A DNA stretch of 64,000 nt. It comes from Syntrophomonas sp. (GTDB lineage: Bacteria; Bacillota; Syntrophomonadia; Syntrophomonadales; Syntrophomonadaceae). Positions 26,740-35,862 of this stretch are shown piece after piece (positions within the stretch are counted from its first letter, which is position 1; each line of letters opens with the position of its first letter). The position numbers were made by a program, and so were the translations under genes. The notes below the pieces were generated by a model. That model did no database searches, was not told where the DNA came from, and saw only the letters and a list, made by a program, of their open reading frames with translations. The stretch is taken from the NCBI GenBank assembly GCA_016841245.1, contig JAENZN010000018.1, positions 1-64,000 of the forward strand, in the 5' to 3' direction.

Positions 26740-27813
26740 CTACAACTCTACCTTCCGAGGTTTTCCTTTACCTAAAACGGCGGCTTCCATTTCTTCTCTC
26801 TCCCCGGTTAATAAGCCCACTTTATCCGCTCCCAAAACAATTGCCAGCAACAGCAAACCCAATGCCAGCATAGCCTTGGGATCAGTAATAAAAGTGAGGG
26901 TTATGGCTACCGTACTAAAAAATGCACTTATTAGATATATGGTAAAAACACTGCGGCGATGACTCATACCCAGAGCCATTAGGCGGTGATGCAAATGGTC
27001 TTTATCCGGTTTAAAAATCGGAGCCTGCTTATGAATCCTCCTTAAGATAGCAAAAAAGGTATCAAATATAGGTATCCCCAGAATTACGATAGGGATAAAG
27101 AGCGATATCAACGCTGCACTCTTGGCCGTACCCAGGATAGCAATACAGGCCAGAACGAAACCCAGGAAATTAGAGCCGCCATCACCCATGAAGGTTTTGG
27201 CCGGGTAAAAATTATAAGGCAGAAATCCTGCTGTACCTGCTGCTAATATAAAGGCCGCAACAGCCACCGGGACTTGTCCCTGGAATAAGGCTACAATTCC
27301 CATGGTTATAGCTGCTATAGCTGATACTCCTCCGGCCAGACCATCTAATCCATCAATCAAGTTAATCGCATTGCTGACTCCTACTATCCATATAAAGGTT
27401 AATGGTATACTAAAATAACCCAGATTCAATAAACCATCGAAGGGGTTAGTAAGAAATTCCACTACAACTCCAAAATAAATTGCTGCTGCTGCTGCTGCAC
27501 ACTGCCCCAGCAATTTTACCCACGGGGAAAGTTGATATATGTCATCCAGCATCCCTACTGTAAATACTATGCTGGCCCCGATAATTAATCCCATAAATGG
27601 ACCGTTAACATCAATATAGAAAAGCATACAGATTAAGAAAGATAGATATATTGCCATACCACCCAACCTGGGCATGGTATGCTGATGAACTTTTCTATGG
27701 TCCGGCTGATCTATCGCTCCTATTTTATATGCAATTTTAATTACCAGTGGCATAGATAAAAAAGACACGACAAACGCTGACAATATTATAAAAAATGCTG
27801 GAAGGTCCAACAT
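26740..27813 (-). CDS. tagO: TagO/WecA-type undecaprenyl-phosphate GlcNAc-1-phosphate transferase
   Basis: A 357-residue MraY-family membrane enzyme with about 11 helices. The signature motifs are visible: QPDHRKVHQHTMPRLGG (about 36-52), GMLDDIYQLSPWVKLLGQ with the DD pair, NLIDGLDGLAGG, FMGDGGSNFLGF, and DKDHLHHRLMALGMSHRR, the HIHH-type loop of the TagO/WecA branch. It transfers GlcNAc-1-P to undecaprenyl phosphate to begin wall polymer synthesis. This gives the locus two possible initiators, this one and the PglC-like enzyme. GGGGAGG precedes the ATG. Divergent from the DUF4330 gene. Confidence 0.9.
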   Translation of the reverse strand: MLDLPAFFIILSAFVVSFLSMPLVIKIAYKIGAIDQPDHRKVHQHTMPRLGGMAIYLSFLICMLFYIDVNGPFMGLIIGASIVFTVGMLDDIYQLSPWVKLLGQCAAAAAAIYFGVVVEFLTNPFDGLLNLGYFSIPLTFIWIVGVSNAINLIDGLDGLAGGVSAIAAITMGIVALFQGQVPVAVAAFILAAGTAGFLPYNFYPAKTFMGDGGSNFLGFVLACIAILGTAKSAALISLFIPIVILGIPIFDTFFAILRRIHKQAPIFKPDKDHLHHRLMALGMSHRRSVFTIYLISAFFSTVAITLTFITDPKAMLALGLLLLAIVLGADKVGLLTGEREEMEAAVLGKGKPRKVEL

Positions 27814-28224
27814 AAAAAAACATCCTCCCCCGGATCCTACGTTAGAAACATTCTAACACCGCCGATAAAGCTTGTCTATATACCAAGTTAAGGTTGATCT
27901 TGTAGAAATTTATATAAAATACTTGGTTCCACTACAATACCACTATCCATTCTCCCCTTTGCCGAAAGACGTTCGCTGACACGGAGATTGAAAGTTCCGC
28001 TGCGGTAAAAAGGACAGGTTAAGGCTTTCGGCCGGAAAATCAATACTTATATTATTTATCGTTTATTTCCTATTCTTATTTTACACTAATTATATACAAA
28101 AACTTTCACCTTATCTCCAGGATAAAAATGTATTGATTCTGTACCAAGCTCGTGGTATTTGCAAGTTATCTTTGCTATACTGTGGAAAGTATAAAATTCT
28201 ATTCTAAAAGGGGGAGTGGCCCGA
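27814..28224. promoter_or_regulatory. divergent intergenic region with a structured element
   Basis: No gene. It must hold promoters for both divergent operons; TATACT at 28176-28181 is a plausible -10 for the plus strand, without a good -35. At 27961-28032 a perfect eight-base stem GCCGAAAG / CTTTCGGC closes a 56-base loop with smaller internal hairpins. It would lie in the leader of tagO if transcribed from the minus strand. I do not recognise it as a known RNA family. Confidence 0.4.
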
Positions 28225-28707
28225 ATGATAGACGAAAAAGGCCGTATTTTTGGTAAAGTAAGTATTGTTGATCTGGCCATCCTGCTGATCATAGTAGCTC
28301 TGGTATTCGCTTACTTATACCATGACCGGGCTGCCGATGTCAGCTCTGAAGCCAAGACCATTCAGGTTAAAGTTGTTTGCCCTAATGTGTACCCGGGGGT
28401 AGAAGATAACCTGCAGGTAGGAGATACACTGGTGGCCAGCGGTGCTCTAACAGCGGTCAAAATTACAGAGATGAAGGTAGAGCAGGCCAACTGGGTAGCT
28501 CCTGATGATGCCGGGGAAATGGTCTTGTCAAAAAACCCATTTCGCAAAGATATTTTTCTTACTCTGGAAACCACCACCTCACAGGTTTCACCCGCGGAGA
28601 TAACCTTTGCCGGACAGAAAGTCCGGGCGGGAAAAGAAGATTTCTTTGTCAATACTCAGAAGGTCACACTGGAATCAACGGTTATTTCAATTGTGGTTGA
28701 GCCCTAG
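28225..28707 (+). CDS. DUF4330 domain membrane-anchored protein
   Basis: A 160-residue protein starting MIDEKGRIFGKVSIVDLA, with one membrane helix (about 14-33) and an extracytoplasmic beta-rich domain (VKVVCPNVYPGVEDNLQVGD onward). This matches the DUF4330 family, whose function is unknown but which often sits beside Wzy_C ligase genes. ATG 28225 was chosen because AGGGGGAG lies about eight bases before it; a GTG nine bases upstream is too close. It heads the plus-strand envelope operon and nearly abuts the next gene. Confidence 0.85.
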   Translation: MIDEKGRIFGKVSIVDLAILLIIVALVFAYLYHDRAADVSSEAKTIQVKVVCPNVYPGVEDNLQVGDTLVASGALTAVKITEMKVEQANWVAPDDAGEMVLSKNPFRKDIFLTLETTTSQVSPAEITFAGQKVRAGKEDFFVNTQKVTLESTVISIVVEP

Positions 28708-28725
28708 TTGGGAGGCGAATATGAT

Positions 28726-30000
28726 TTGGATCAAGCAAAGGGCATAGGGTGGGGACTAGAACTCTACCTGGTGGTGCTGTATGTAATTCTGGACTGGTTT
28801 TTCCGACAGGTAGCCTTTACCTCCTTACAGGGTATATGGGATGAGTTACTCTTTATAGCGATAGTAAGCATTTGGTTATACCGGATTGCTGTAGATCGTT
28901 TGCGCCCCAGGGGCAGTAGTATGCTGCTGCCCATAATTATTTATGCGGCGGTTATGATATTCCTCTTTTTTATCAATTCTCCCAATAACGTAATAGCTAT
29001 GGAGGGTGCCCGGGTCATGCTGCAGTATATTTTCTGGTTTTTCCTGGGCTATAATTTGTTATTTACCAGAGTTCAGGCCAAAGGATTAGCAGATGTTTTT
29101 TTACTGGTCTGTTCCCTGGTAGCTTTATATGGCATTTATCAATATTTAACCGGAGTAGAAATACCTGTCGGATGGGTTGATAGTAAGGAAACTTCAATCA
29201 CTACCAGGGTTTTTTCGATTATTGGCAGTCCCAATATATTGGGAAGCCTTATGGTACTGGCTTTGCCCCTGGCTTTTACTATGTATTTCAACAGCAGCAG
29301 TGCTTTTAAAAAACTGGTTTATGCCGGCCTGGTCTTAATTCTGGCCGCCTGTCTGGTCGTTACCTTCTCCCGGGGAGCCTGGTTGGCATTTATATTGGAA
29401 GTTGTTCTGCTGGGTTTGTGGATAGACCGCCGTATCATCTTCGCTATGATCATCCTGGCCATCTTAACCCCGGCTCTGATGCCTACGGTTTATGACCGAA
29501 TAAGTTATATGGCCAGTCCTGAATATCTGGTTTCCTCAGAAAGAGGGGGGCGATTAGGCCGTTGGGATAAAGCGCTGGATTACTGGCAGACATCACCGGC
29601 TGTGGGAGTGGGTTTGGGGGAATTCGGGGGAGCAGTTGCCGCCCGTTATTATCCCCAGGACAGTTTTTATGCTGATAACTGGTATTTAAAAGTGGGAACT
29701 GAAACCGGTTGGGTAGGTTTGATGGCTACTCTGCTCCTATTTGTAAATGCTTTGAGAAAAGCACGCCGTTCTCTGGATATCACCGGAGATGATTTTATGC
29801 GCTGCATGGGATTAGGTATTTTAGTTGGCTTGATAGGGGTTCTGGCCCATAACTGTGTAGAGAATGTTTTTGAAGTTCCCATGATGGCTGCCTATTTCTG
29901 GTTTTTCCTGGGTGTGGTACTGGCTCTGCCGCATTTGTCCAGCGCACCTGAAGGCTTGATAGCTAGTGCTGGCGGGGACCTGAGCACGGATGTGAATTGA
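28726..30000 (+). CDS. O-antigen ligase/polymerase family (Wzy_C) membrane protein
   Basis: A 424-residue protein with about 11-12 membrane helices and the Wzy_C core: TFSRGAWLAFILEVVLLGLW (about 220), the WQTSPAVGVGLGEFGGAVA loop (about 290) and the later AHNCVENVFEVPMMAAYFW. It would join or polymerise lipid-linked glycans on the outer face. The start is TTG at 28726, ten bases after GGAGG. It is shorter than the 17-20 kb ligase and lacks TPR and beta domains, so the two are not simple duplicates. Confidence 0.82.
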   Translation: MDQAKGIGWGLELYLVVLYVILDWFFRQVAFTSLQGIWDELLFIAIVSIWLYRIAVDRLRPRGSSMLLPIIIYAAVMIFLFFINSPNNVIAMEGARVMLQYIFWFFLGYNLLFTRVQAKGLADVFLLVCSLVALYGIYQYLTGVEIPVGWVDSKETSITTRVFSIIGSPNILGSLMVLALPLAFTMYFNSSSAFKKLVYAGLVLILAACLVVTFSRGAWLAFILEVVLLGLWIDRRIIFAMIILAILTPALMPTVYDRISYMASPEYLVSSERGGRLGRWDKALDYWQTSPAVGVGLGEFGGAVAARYYPQDSFYADNWYLKVGTETGWVGLMATLLLFVNALRKARRSLDITGDDFMRCMGLGILVGLIGVLAHNCVENVFEVPMMAAYFWFFLGVVLALPHLSSAPEGLIASAGGDLSTDVN

Positions 30001-30118
30001 ACTCGAACCTTTTACCAGCAAATGGTGCTGCCCCATGTGGAGTCTGGGTGTTATTTTATATATTGATATAAGCGCAGGCAATTTTAAGCTGATAATATAG
30101 AAGGCCGGAGGGACACTT

Positions 30119-31273
30119 TTGGATATTGTATGTATTTCTTCGGTGGACTGGGAACCGTTGTGGACCCGGAAGCAGCAAATTATGTCCCGTCTGCCCCAAT
30201 CAAATAGAATACTGTATATAGAACCGCCTATCTCTTTTTTGTCTCCCTACAAGGATCCCGGGGTGGCTTTTAAAAGGGATTTAGCCCAAGAAGGTCTGCG
30301 GCGTCTAAATGAAAATATATGGCTTTTAACACCTCCCGTGGTGTTGCCTTTCGGCAGCCGTTTACCGGGAGTTAACATCATTAATCAGCGAAAAATCGCC
30401 CGGTCGATCAAAGCTGCTATGGGCGAGCTGGGTTTTAGCCGCAGCATATTATGGACTTACTTGCATACCAGCTGCCATCTGATAGGCCGGTTGGACGAGG
30501 CTTTCCTTATCTATGACTGTGTTGATGAGCACTCGGCCTATGATGGGTTTAACCCCCGTCTGGTCAAGGCTATGGAAAGGAAACTCATGCATCACTGTGA
30601 TCTGGTTTTCTGTACTGCCCGGGGCTTGTACGATAGCAAGCAAGCTTATTGTAAAGAAATATTCCTTTCGCCTAACGCTGCGGACATTGGTCACTTCCGG
30701 CAAGCTGACAGTGCCGAAACTCCTCTGGCCGACGAACTTAAGGGCCTGCCCCATCCTATTCTGGGGTTTGTTGGCGCTATCAAGGAGTGGATAGACCTGG
30801 ATCTGATAGGTGCGATTGCGCAGAGCTTTCCGCAGGGTTCGGTGGTTATGGTAGGACCGGTAGGTGCCAATATCGATATATCCAGTTTACAAAACCAAAA
30901 AAATGTCTATTTTCTGGGACACCGGGATCGGCAGCTGCTGCCCCAATATCTCAAGGGCTTTGACGTCTGCCTGAATCCTTTTCGTGAAAATGAACTCACT
31001 TCCACGGTAAGTCCTCTAAAATTTTACGAATACCTGGCTTCGGGACGCCCGATTGCCTCGGTTCCCATGCCGGAAATTATGGACTTTAATGATCTGGTAG
31101 AATTCGGAGGCGGCCCAGAAGGTTTTACTGCAGCTGTTAAGAGGGCTCTTAAAGATACTTCCCTGAAGAAAAAGGCCCGCCTGGAGAAGGCACTGGAGAA
31201 TTCCTGGGAAAGCCGGGCTGAGTTTATGATGGAGAAGATCGAAAGTTATTATACGCAAAAGCATAACTGCTAG
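30119..31273 (+). CDS. TuaH-like glycosyltransferase
   Basis: A 384-residue GT-B type glycosyltransferase. MDIVCISSVDWEPLWTRKQQ, then RILYIEPP near 30 and YDCVDEHSAYDGF near 135, are characteristic of TuaH/WecG-like teichuronic acid and exopolysaccharide transferases. The C-terminal half has ILGFVGAIKEWIDLDLI, NVYFLGHRDRQLLPQYLKGF and the donor-binding STVSPLKFYEYLASGRPI. The start is TTG at 30119 behind GGAGGG. It is followed 27 bases later by a UDP-sugar dehydrogenase, consistent with a uronic-acid-containing polymer (inference). Confidence 0.85.
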   Translation: MDIVCISSVDWEPLWTRKQQIMSRLPQSNRILYIEPPISFLSPYKDPGVAFKRDLAQEGLRRLNENIWLLTPPVVLPFGSRLPGVNIINQRKIARSIKAAMGELGFSRSILWTYLHTSCHLIGRLDEAFLIYDCVDEHSAYDGFNPRLVKAMERKLMHHCDLVFCTARGLYDSKQAYCKEIFLSPNAADIGHFRQADSAETPLADELKGLPHPILGFVGAIKEWIDLDLIGAIAQSFPQGSVVMVGPVGANIDISSLQNQKNVYFLGHRDRQLLPQYLKGFDVCLNPFRENELTSTVSPLKFYEYLASGRPIASVPMPEIMDFNDLVEFGGGPEGFTAAVKRALKDTSLKKKARLEKALENSWESRAEFMMEKIESYYTQKHNC

Positions 31274-31300
31274 TTTAAGATTATTGGAGGAAGTTGCATA

Positions 31301-32596
31301 ATGAAAAAGGTATGTATGTTCGGATTAGGCTTCGTTGGTTTGCCGCTGGCTTTGAGTTTTGCTATGCGGGGCTGCCAGGTCACCGGAGTTGATATTGATG
31401 AAAAACTGGTAGCTGATCTGAACCAGGGATTGACCCATCATCTGGAAGCTTATGAAGGTAAAGGTATCCAGGAGATACTCCGCCATCAAATCGACCAGGG
31501 CCGTTTCCAAGCCGTTACAGACGGTCAGGCGGCTATGAAGGCTTGTGACCATATTATAGTAACCATAGGCATTCCAGTAGAGAGTCATAAACACGATATG
31601 AGGCCGTTGATAGAAGTATGCCATACGGTAGGTGCTGGTCTTAAAGCAGGCGATCTGGTCCTGATTAGAAGTACTGTTATTCCAGGTACTACCCGAGATC
31701 TGATTCTGCCGATCCTGGAAAAGGAAAGCGGACTCCAGGCCGGCATAGATTTTGACCTGGCTTATTCCTCAGAACGAATTGCAGAGGGTCGTGCATTTCA
31801 TGAGTTTGAACATATGCCCGCGGCCCTGGCCGGTATCAATCCTGCCAGCACCCAAAAAGCATTTGATCTGATGTCCATCGTCACCCGAGCACCCATCGCC
31901 CAGGCCAGCTGTATGGAAGTAGTTGAAGCTTCCAAAGTGATGGAAAACATTTCCCGGGATGTGGATATCGCCATGGTTAATGAGTTTGCCCGTTTTTGCA
32001 AGGCTATGGGCATTGACATATTTGAGGTGGTAGCAGTGGCCAACACCCATCAGAGAGTCAATCTTTTGAATCCTGGACCAGGGGTGGGAGGTTACTGCCT
32101 TCCTAATGCTCTTTTTTATCTGCTGCCTAAAGCTGATGAAATTGGGGTTAGTCTCAATTTGTTGAGTGCGGCTCGCCAGGTTAACGAAGAAATGCCGCGC
32201 TACGTAGCAGACCTGGTTTTACGCAACTTGAAGGTTGCTCCCAGCCAGGCTCAAATAGCGGTATTAGGTCTGGCTATGAAGGATTATTCCAATGACGACC
32301 GGATGAGTCCGGCATTGTTCGTTATCGAAGCTCTGCAGAACTCCGGTTGTACGGTTAAGTCGTTTGACCCGGCAGTTCCTTCCCGCTATGATTTTAAAGT
32401 AGATAGTCTGGAAGAAGCAGTAAAAGACGCTCATGGAATTGTTCTTTTAACCCTTCAGCATGGAATTGATTTTATGAATCTGGACCGCCTGATGGAACTC
32501 ATGTCCAAAGATGGTCAGCCTTTCATAGTAGATACTAAAAATTTCTATGATCCTCAGCTGGTGTGGGAAAAAGGGTTCCGGCTGGAAAGGTTATAA
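31301..32596 (+). CDS. nucleotide-sugar dehydrogenase (WecC/UDP-ManNAc type)
   Basis: A 431-residue UDP-sugar 6-dehydrogenase. It shows the NAD-binding FGLGFVGLPLALSFAMRGC, IRSTVIPGTTRDLILPILEK, the SSERIAEGRAFHEFEHMP segment typical of UDP-HexNAc dehydrogenases, and the catalytic cysteine in GPGVGGYCLPN. The C-terminal domain has VLGLAMKDYSNDDRMSPAL. It is clearly different from the dehydrogenase at 11-12 kb, so the locus can make two uronic acids or the same one in two pathways. GGAGG precedes the ATG. Confidence 0.85.
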   Translation: MKKVCMFGLGFVGLPLALSFAMRGCQVTGVDIDEKLVADLNQGLTHHLEAYEGKGIQEILRHQIDQGRFQAVTDGQAAMKACDHIIVTIGIPVESHKHDMRPLIEVCHTVGAGLKAGDLVLIRSTVIPGTTRDLILPILEKESGLQAGIDFDLAYSSERIAEGRAFHEFEHMPAALAGINPASTQKAFDLMSIVTRAPIAQASCMEVVEASKVMENISRDVDIAMVNEFARFCKAMGIDIFEVVAVANTHQRVNLLNPGPGVGGYCLPNALFYLLPKADEIGVSLNLLSAARQVNEEMPRYVADLVLRNLKVAPSQAQIAVLGLAMKDYSNDDRMSPALFVIEALQNSGCTVKSFDPAVPSRYDFKVDSLEEAVKDAHGIVLLTLQHGIDFMNLDRLMELMSKDGQPFIVDTKNFYDPQLVWEKGFRLERL

Positions 32597-32651
32597 CGAT
32601 ATACAATGCCTCTTCAGCTCATCAGGCTGAAGATTAAAAGCCAAAAATATA

Positions 32652-32669
32652 CTGCTCCAATTGGAGCAG
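32652..32669. repeat. 18-base perfect palindrome before murJ
   Basis: CTGCTCCAATTGGAGCAG, just upstream of murJ, following another hairpin (CTTCAG...CTGAAG near 32614). It could be a weak terminator or an operator; there is no T run. Confidence 0.45.
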
Positions 32670-32679
32670 CTTAGTTAGG

Positions 32680-34248
32680 GTGAGTGTGATTTCCAATAAA
32701 ACTGTTGCCAGGGCGGCAGGGGTTATTCTGTCCATTAGTATCATTGGCAGGCTGCTCGGATTTATTCGAGAACAGGTTATCGCTGCTCGTTTTGGAACCA
32801 GCATGCTTACTGATTCTTATCTTATGGCCTTTACCCTGCCCAATTTAATATATGTAATAATTGGCGGAGCTCTGGCTACAGCTCTTATTCCTGTTTTTAC
32901 TGAACTGGCGGTGAAATCAGGTAGACAAGCAGCTGCCCGCATGGCCAGCACCATTATTAATGTCAGCGTTTTGGGATTGCTGCTGCTCTGTGCGCTGGGT
33001 ATCTGGGCCGCTCCTATCCTGGTAGCTGGAATTGCTCCGGGCTTTTCCGGGGAAACCAGACTGCTTACTATCGAACTCAGCAGGATTATGTTTCCCTGTA
33101 TTCTATTTATGGCTTTATCTCTGCTGCTGGGTGGTATTTTAAATTCCCTGAAAAATTTCGCTGTGCCAGCCTTTACCTCGGTTGCGTTCTCGGCAGTCAT
33201 CATAGCTGCTGTTTACCTCCTGGCACCTTTCTGGGGCATCTATGGGCTGGCCGCGGGTACCCTGGCTGGCTGTATGGCTCAGGTTATTATTCAGATCCCG
33301 GCGTTGAAAAAGCTGGGAATCCGTTATCACCTGGAAATTGATTTTTATCATCCCGGAGTACGAAAGGTCTGGGAACTAATGGCTCCGGCCATGGTAGGTA
33401 TATCCATTAACCAGCTCTACACTACTATAGATCGGATACTGGCTTCAGGGCTGGTAGAGGGCAGTATCTCAGCCCTGAATTTTGCCAATCGCTTGATGTT
33501 TTTGCCTTATAATCTTTTTGTGGCGGCCATTAATACCGCAGTATTTCCTACTCTCTCCGAACAGGCAGCTGAAAAAGACTATGCTGATATGGGGCGGACT
33601 ACCGTATTTGGCTTGAATCTGATTGCATTTTTTACCATACCTGCTGCGGTAGGCCTCTTTGTGCTGGCCGACCCTCTAGTCAGGCTTCTCTTTGAGCACG
33701 GGGCCTTTGACAGCCAGTCAACTCAAATGACGGTTTTTGCCCTTAATTTCTATGTAATCGGACTCTACTCCCAGGGGGCCTATGGCATTATGAACCGTAC
33801 CTTTTTTGCTCTGCAGGATACCATAACCCCGGTAAAAATTAGCCTTTTTACCGTTTTTCTCAATTTAGTTTTCAGCCTTATTCTAATCAAACCCCTGGCT
33901 CATGGTGGGCTGGCCCTGGCCACATCCATTGCCGCCACCTGCAACATGGTAATTGTTTATTACTTCCTGCGCCGAAGGCTCAATAATCTGCCGGAAAAAC
34001 GGCTTTTTGCCACCCTGGGCAAGATTCTGTTGGCCTCTATGGTGATGGGAGCAGTAGTTTATATAGCTAATATATATCTGGGAGGAATCTTGGATCCTGC
34101 TCTTATTAAAAATCAGATCCTCCACGCCGGTATCTGTATTCTGCTGGGTATTTTTGCTTACGGTATGGTAGTTTTGCAATTGCGTATTGAAGAAGTTGAT
34201 TACATTAAGAATAAGATTATGAAGTTCCGCCGGTCTAAAGCTGGCTAG
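32680..34248 (+). CDS. murJ: MurJ-type lipid II flippase
   Basis: A 522-residue protein with 14 predicted membrane helices of the MviN/MurJ (MOP) family. Start-proximal GRLLGFIREQVIAARFGTSML is strongly conserved in MurJ, as are DSYLMAFTLPNLIYVIIGGA and FEHGAFDSQSTQMT. It moves lipid II, and possibly other lipid-linked precursors, across the membrane. The start is GTG at 32680 (or GTG 32686, a little further from the AGGG ribosome binding site). Its place in a glycan operon rather than a cell-division cluster suggests a polymer-specific role. Confidence 0.9.
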   Translation: MSVISNKTVARAAGVILSISIIGRLLGFIREQVIAARFGTSMLTDSYLMAFTLPNLIYVIIGGALATALIPVFTELAVKSGRQAAARMASTIINVSVLGLLLLCALGIWAAPILVAGIAPGFSGETRLLTIELSRIMFPCILFMALSLLLGGILNSLKNFAVPAFTSVAFSAVIIAAVYLLAPFWGIYGLAAGTLAGCMAQVIIQIPALKKLGIRYHLEIDFYHPGVRKVWELMAPAMVGISINQLYTTIDRILASGLVEGSISALNFANRLMFLPYNLFVAAINTAVFPTLSEQAAEKDYADMGRTTVFGLNLIAFFTIPAAVGLFVLADPLVRLLFEHGAFDSQSTQMTVFALNFYVIGLYSQGAYGIMNRTFFALQDTITPVKISLFTVFLNLVFSLILIKPLAHGGLALATSIAATCNMVIVYYFLRRRLNNLPEKRLFATLGKILLASMVMGAVVYIANIYLGGILDPALIKNQILHAGICILLGIFAYGMVVLQLRIEEVDYIKNKIMKFRRSKAG

Positions 34249-34600
34249 ATTAGTTGTCTATGAATTGGGCTTAATACTTTAAATAACTTCATGGGATGAG
34301 GCTTAAGGTCAACGCAGGGGGTAAAGGCGATTCGAGCAGCGAGAAAATGACTCTTTCTAATCAATCCGTCTAAAGCATTGCTCAGCTGCCTTACTTTTTA
34401 AAGTTAAGAACGGCCCCAAGCGTTCTTAAGCCTTCATCCCCACCTTCAGCCAGTTTTCATAGCTGGTTGTGACCTCGATACATGAGGTGTTAATATAGAA
34501 AGTAACTTACCGCGGTTGGTCTTGATTTGAGCAAACAAGTCGGCTGCTATCGGGTCAACTAACAAGTCAAATTAACACAGATAAAAAAAGGAGCTTGTTT
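34249..34600. other. 352-base gap between murJ and csaB
   Basis: No gene seen. The first half holds the rod-shaped inverted repeat described at 34293-34440. The second half has two smaller hairpins (CCAG...CTGG near 34451-34466 and ACCTC...GAGGT near 34472-34487) and GGAG before csaB at 34590-34593. Confidence 0.5.
34293..34440 (+). ncRNA. candidate structured RNA, long interrupted rod
   Basis: Paired segments in order: GGGATGAGGCTTAAG (34293-34307) with CTTAAGCCTTCATCCC (34425-34440, one bulge); AACGC (34311) with GCGTT (34420); GGGG (34317) with CCCC (34414); GTAAAGGC (34321) with GCCTTAC (34388, one bulge); GAGCA (34334) with TGCTC (34379). That is about 37 base pairs along one axis, with a 19-base one-sided bulge at 34395-34413 and a ~40-base apical loop. 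The bulge also overlaps an alternative hairpin TTAAGAACG/CGTTCTTAA (34404-34429). The shape recalls 6S RNA or a switchable leader, but family and strand are unproven. Confidence 0.4.
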
Positions 34601-35671
34601 ATGAAAATCGCACTCTCAGGTTATTATGGGTTCGACAATGCTGGAGATGAAGCATTGCTGGCGGCTATATGCCATACCATTAGAAACATTGAACCCCGGG
34701 CTGATTTTGTGGTTTTCTCCGGCTCTCCTGAAAAGACCGCCCAGCTCCACCGCCTGCGGGCAGTCAACCGGATGAATCCCTGGCTTATCATCCGCGAGTT
34801 ATTGAGCTCCGACCTGTTGATAAGCGGCGGGGGCAGCCTCTTACAGGATGTTACCGGGCCCCGTTCGCTGCCTTATTACATCAGCATCGTTGCTCTGGCC
34901 AAAGCACTGCATAAACGAGTAATATTCTATGCTCAGGGTATCGGGCCCATAAACCGCAATTTCAGCAGGGTTCTGATGCATGTCATAGCTAATAAGGTAG
35001 ATTTTATTACCCTGCGAGATGAAGACTCCCTGGCCCTGCTCCAAGAGCTGGGAGTAAATCGTCCTCCGATAAAGGTTACGGCTGACCCGGTTTTTGCACT
35101 GGAGCCGTCTTCACTTGATTTTAAACAGGCGGAAACGCTGCTGCAAGAACATGGTATTAAAAAGGATAAAATGGTGGGGGTTTCAGTTAGATACTGGAAA
35201 GCATTGGAAGGACATCAGGGTGATTTAGCCCGGGTTCTGGATTCCCTGGCGGAAAAGAACTACCGGATAGTATTTATACCTATGGATTATCCCATTGATC
35301 TGGCTGAATCCCAGCGAGTAGCTGATTTAATGGAGAACGACTGTATTATTATTGACAAAAGCCTTAGCAGTATGGAACATATCGCTTTAATTTCCCATTT
35401 TGATCTGCTTATCGGCATGAGGCTGCATTCCTTGATATTTGCAGCCAATCGCGGCATTCCCTTTGCCGGGATTTCCTATGACCCTAAAATTGACGCTTTT
35501 CTAAAATCTTTTGATCTGCAGCCATTACCAGAAGGTTTTGATGCCATAGCCGCACAGATTGAAAACCTGCTGCAAAACCATCAGCTCAAAGAAAAGATAG
35601 CCGCCCGAGCTGGTGAAATGCGCTGCCGGGCAGAAGAAAATGCTTACTTGGCCCTGTCATTAATTCCCTAG
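34601..35671 (+). CDS. csaB: CsaB polysaccharide pyruvyl transferase
   Basis: A 356-residue GT-B-like pyruvyltransferase. It starts MKIALSGYYGFDNAGDEALL, the CsaB signature, followed by LLISGGGSLLQDVTGPRSLP, VIFYAQGIGPINRNFSR and LIGMRLHSLIFAANRGIPF. It transfers pyruvate from PEP to a ManNAc residue of the secondary wall polymer, creating the ligand for SLH domains of S-layer and surface proteins. The presence of csaB implies an SLH-anchored envelope. ATG 34601 lies seven bases after GGAG. It ends the plus-strand operon and converges on a GT4 gene. Confidence 0.92.
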   Translation: MKIALSGYYGFDNAGDEALLAAICHTIRNIEPRADFVVFSGSPEKTAQLHRLRAVNRMNPWLIIRELLSSDLLISGGGSLLQDVTGPRSLPYYISIVALAKALHKRVIFYAQGIGPINRNFSRVLMHVIANKVDFITLRDEDSLALLQELGVNRPPIKVTADPVFALEPSSLDFKQAETLLQEHGIKKDKMVGVSVRYWKALEGHQGDLARVLDSLAEKNYRIVFIPMDYPIDLAESQRVADLMENDCIIIDKSLSSMEHIALISHFDLLIGMRLHSLIFAANRGIPFAGISYDPKIDAFLKSFDLQPLPEGFDAIAAQIENLLQNHQLKEKIAARAGEMRCRAEENAYLALSLIP

Positions 35672-35741
35672 CGTGTCACGAGAACGGTTCGAGACCACAG
35701 AAAAACTTCCGCGAAAAGCATCAATAATAATTTAGCAAATC

Positions 35742-35788
35742 GTGTGCCCCGAGAACACTTATGGGCAATATTCGTTCCTCGGACACAC
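35742..35788. terminator. hairpin between convergent csaB and GT4 genes
   Basis: GTGTG-CC-CCGAG-AAC pairs with GTT-C-CTCGG-A-CACAC around a 17-base loop. Lying between convergent genes, it fits a bidirectional terminator, although T runs are short. Confidence 0.5.
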
Positions 35789-35862
35789 AAAAACATAATC
35801 CTTCATAAAATTAAAGGAGAGCATTTTAAAAAATGAAGCAGGCCCCCCGTAGATGGGGCGAA

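Noticed and set aside
28086-28292. 68-codon minus-strand frame in the tagO/DUF4330 gap
   Set aside because: It overlaps the start of the DUF4330 gene antisense and lacks a ribosome binding site.
34501-34530. T-box core before csaB (ACTTACCGCGGTTGG)
   Set aside because: The GGN part of the core is absent and no specifier stem could be drawn.
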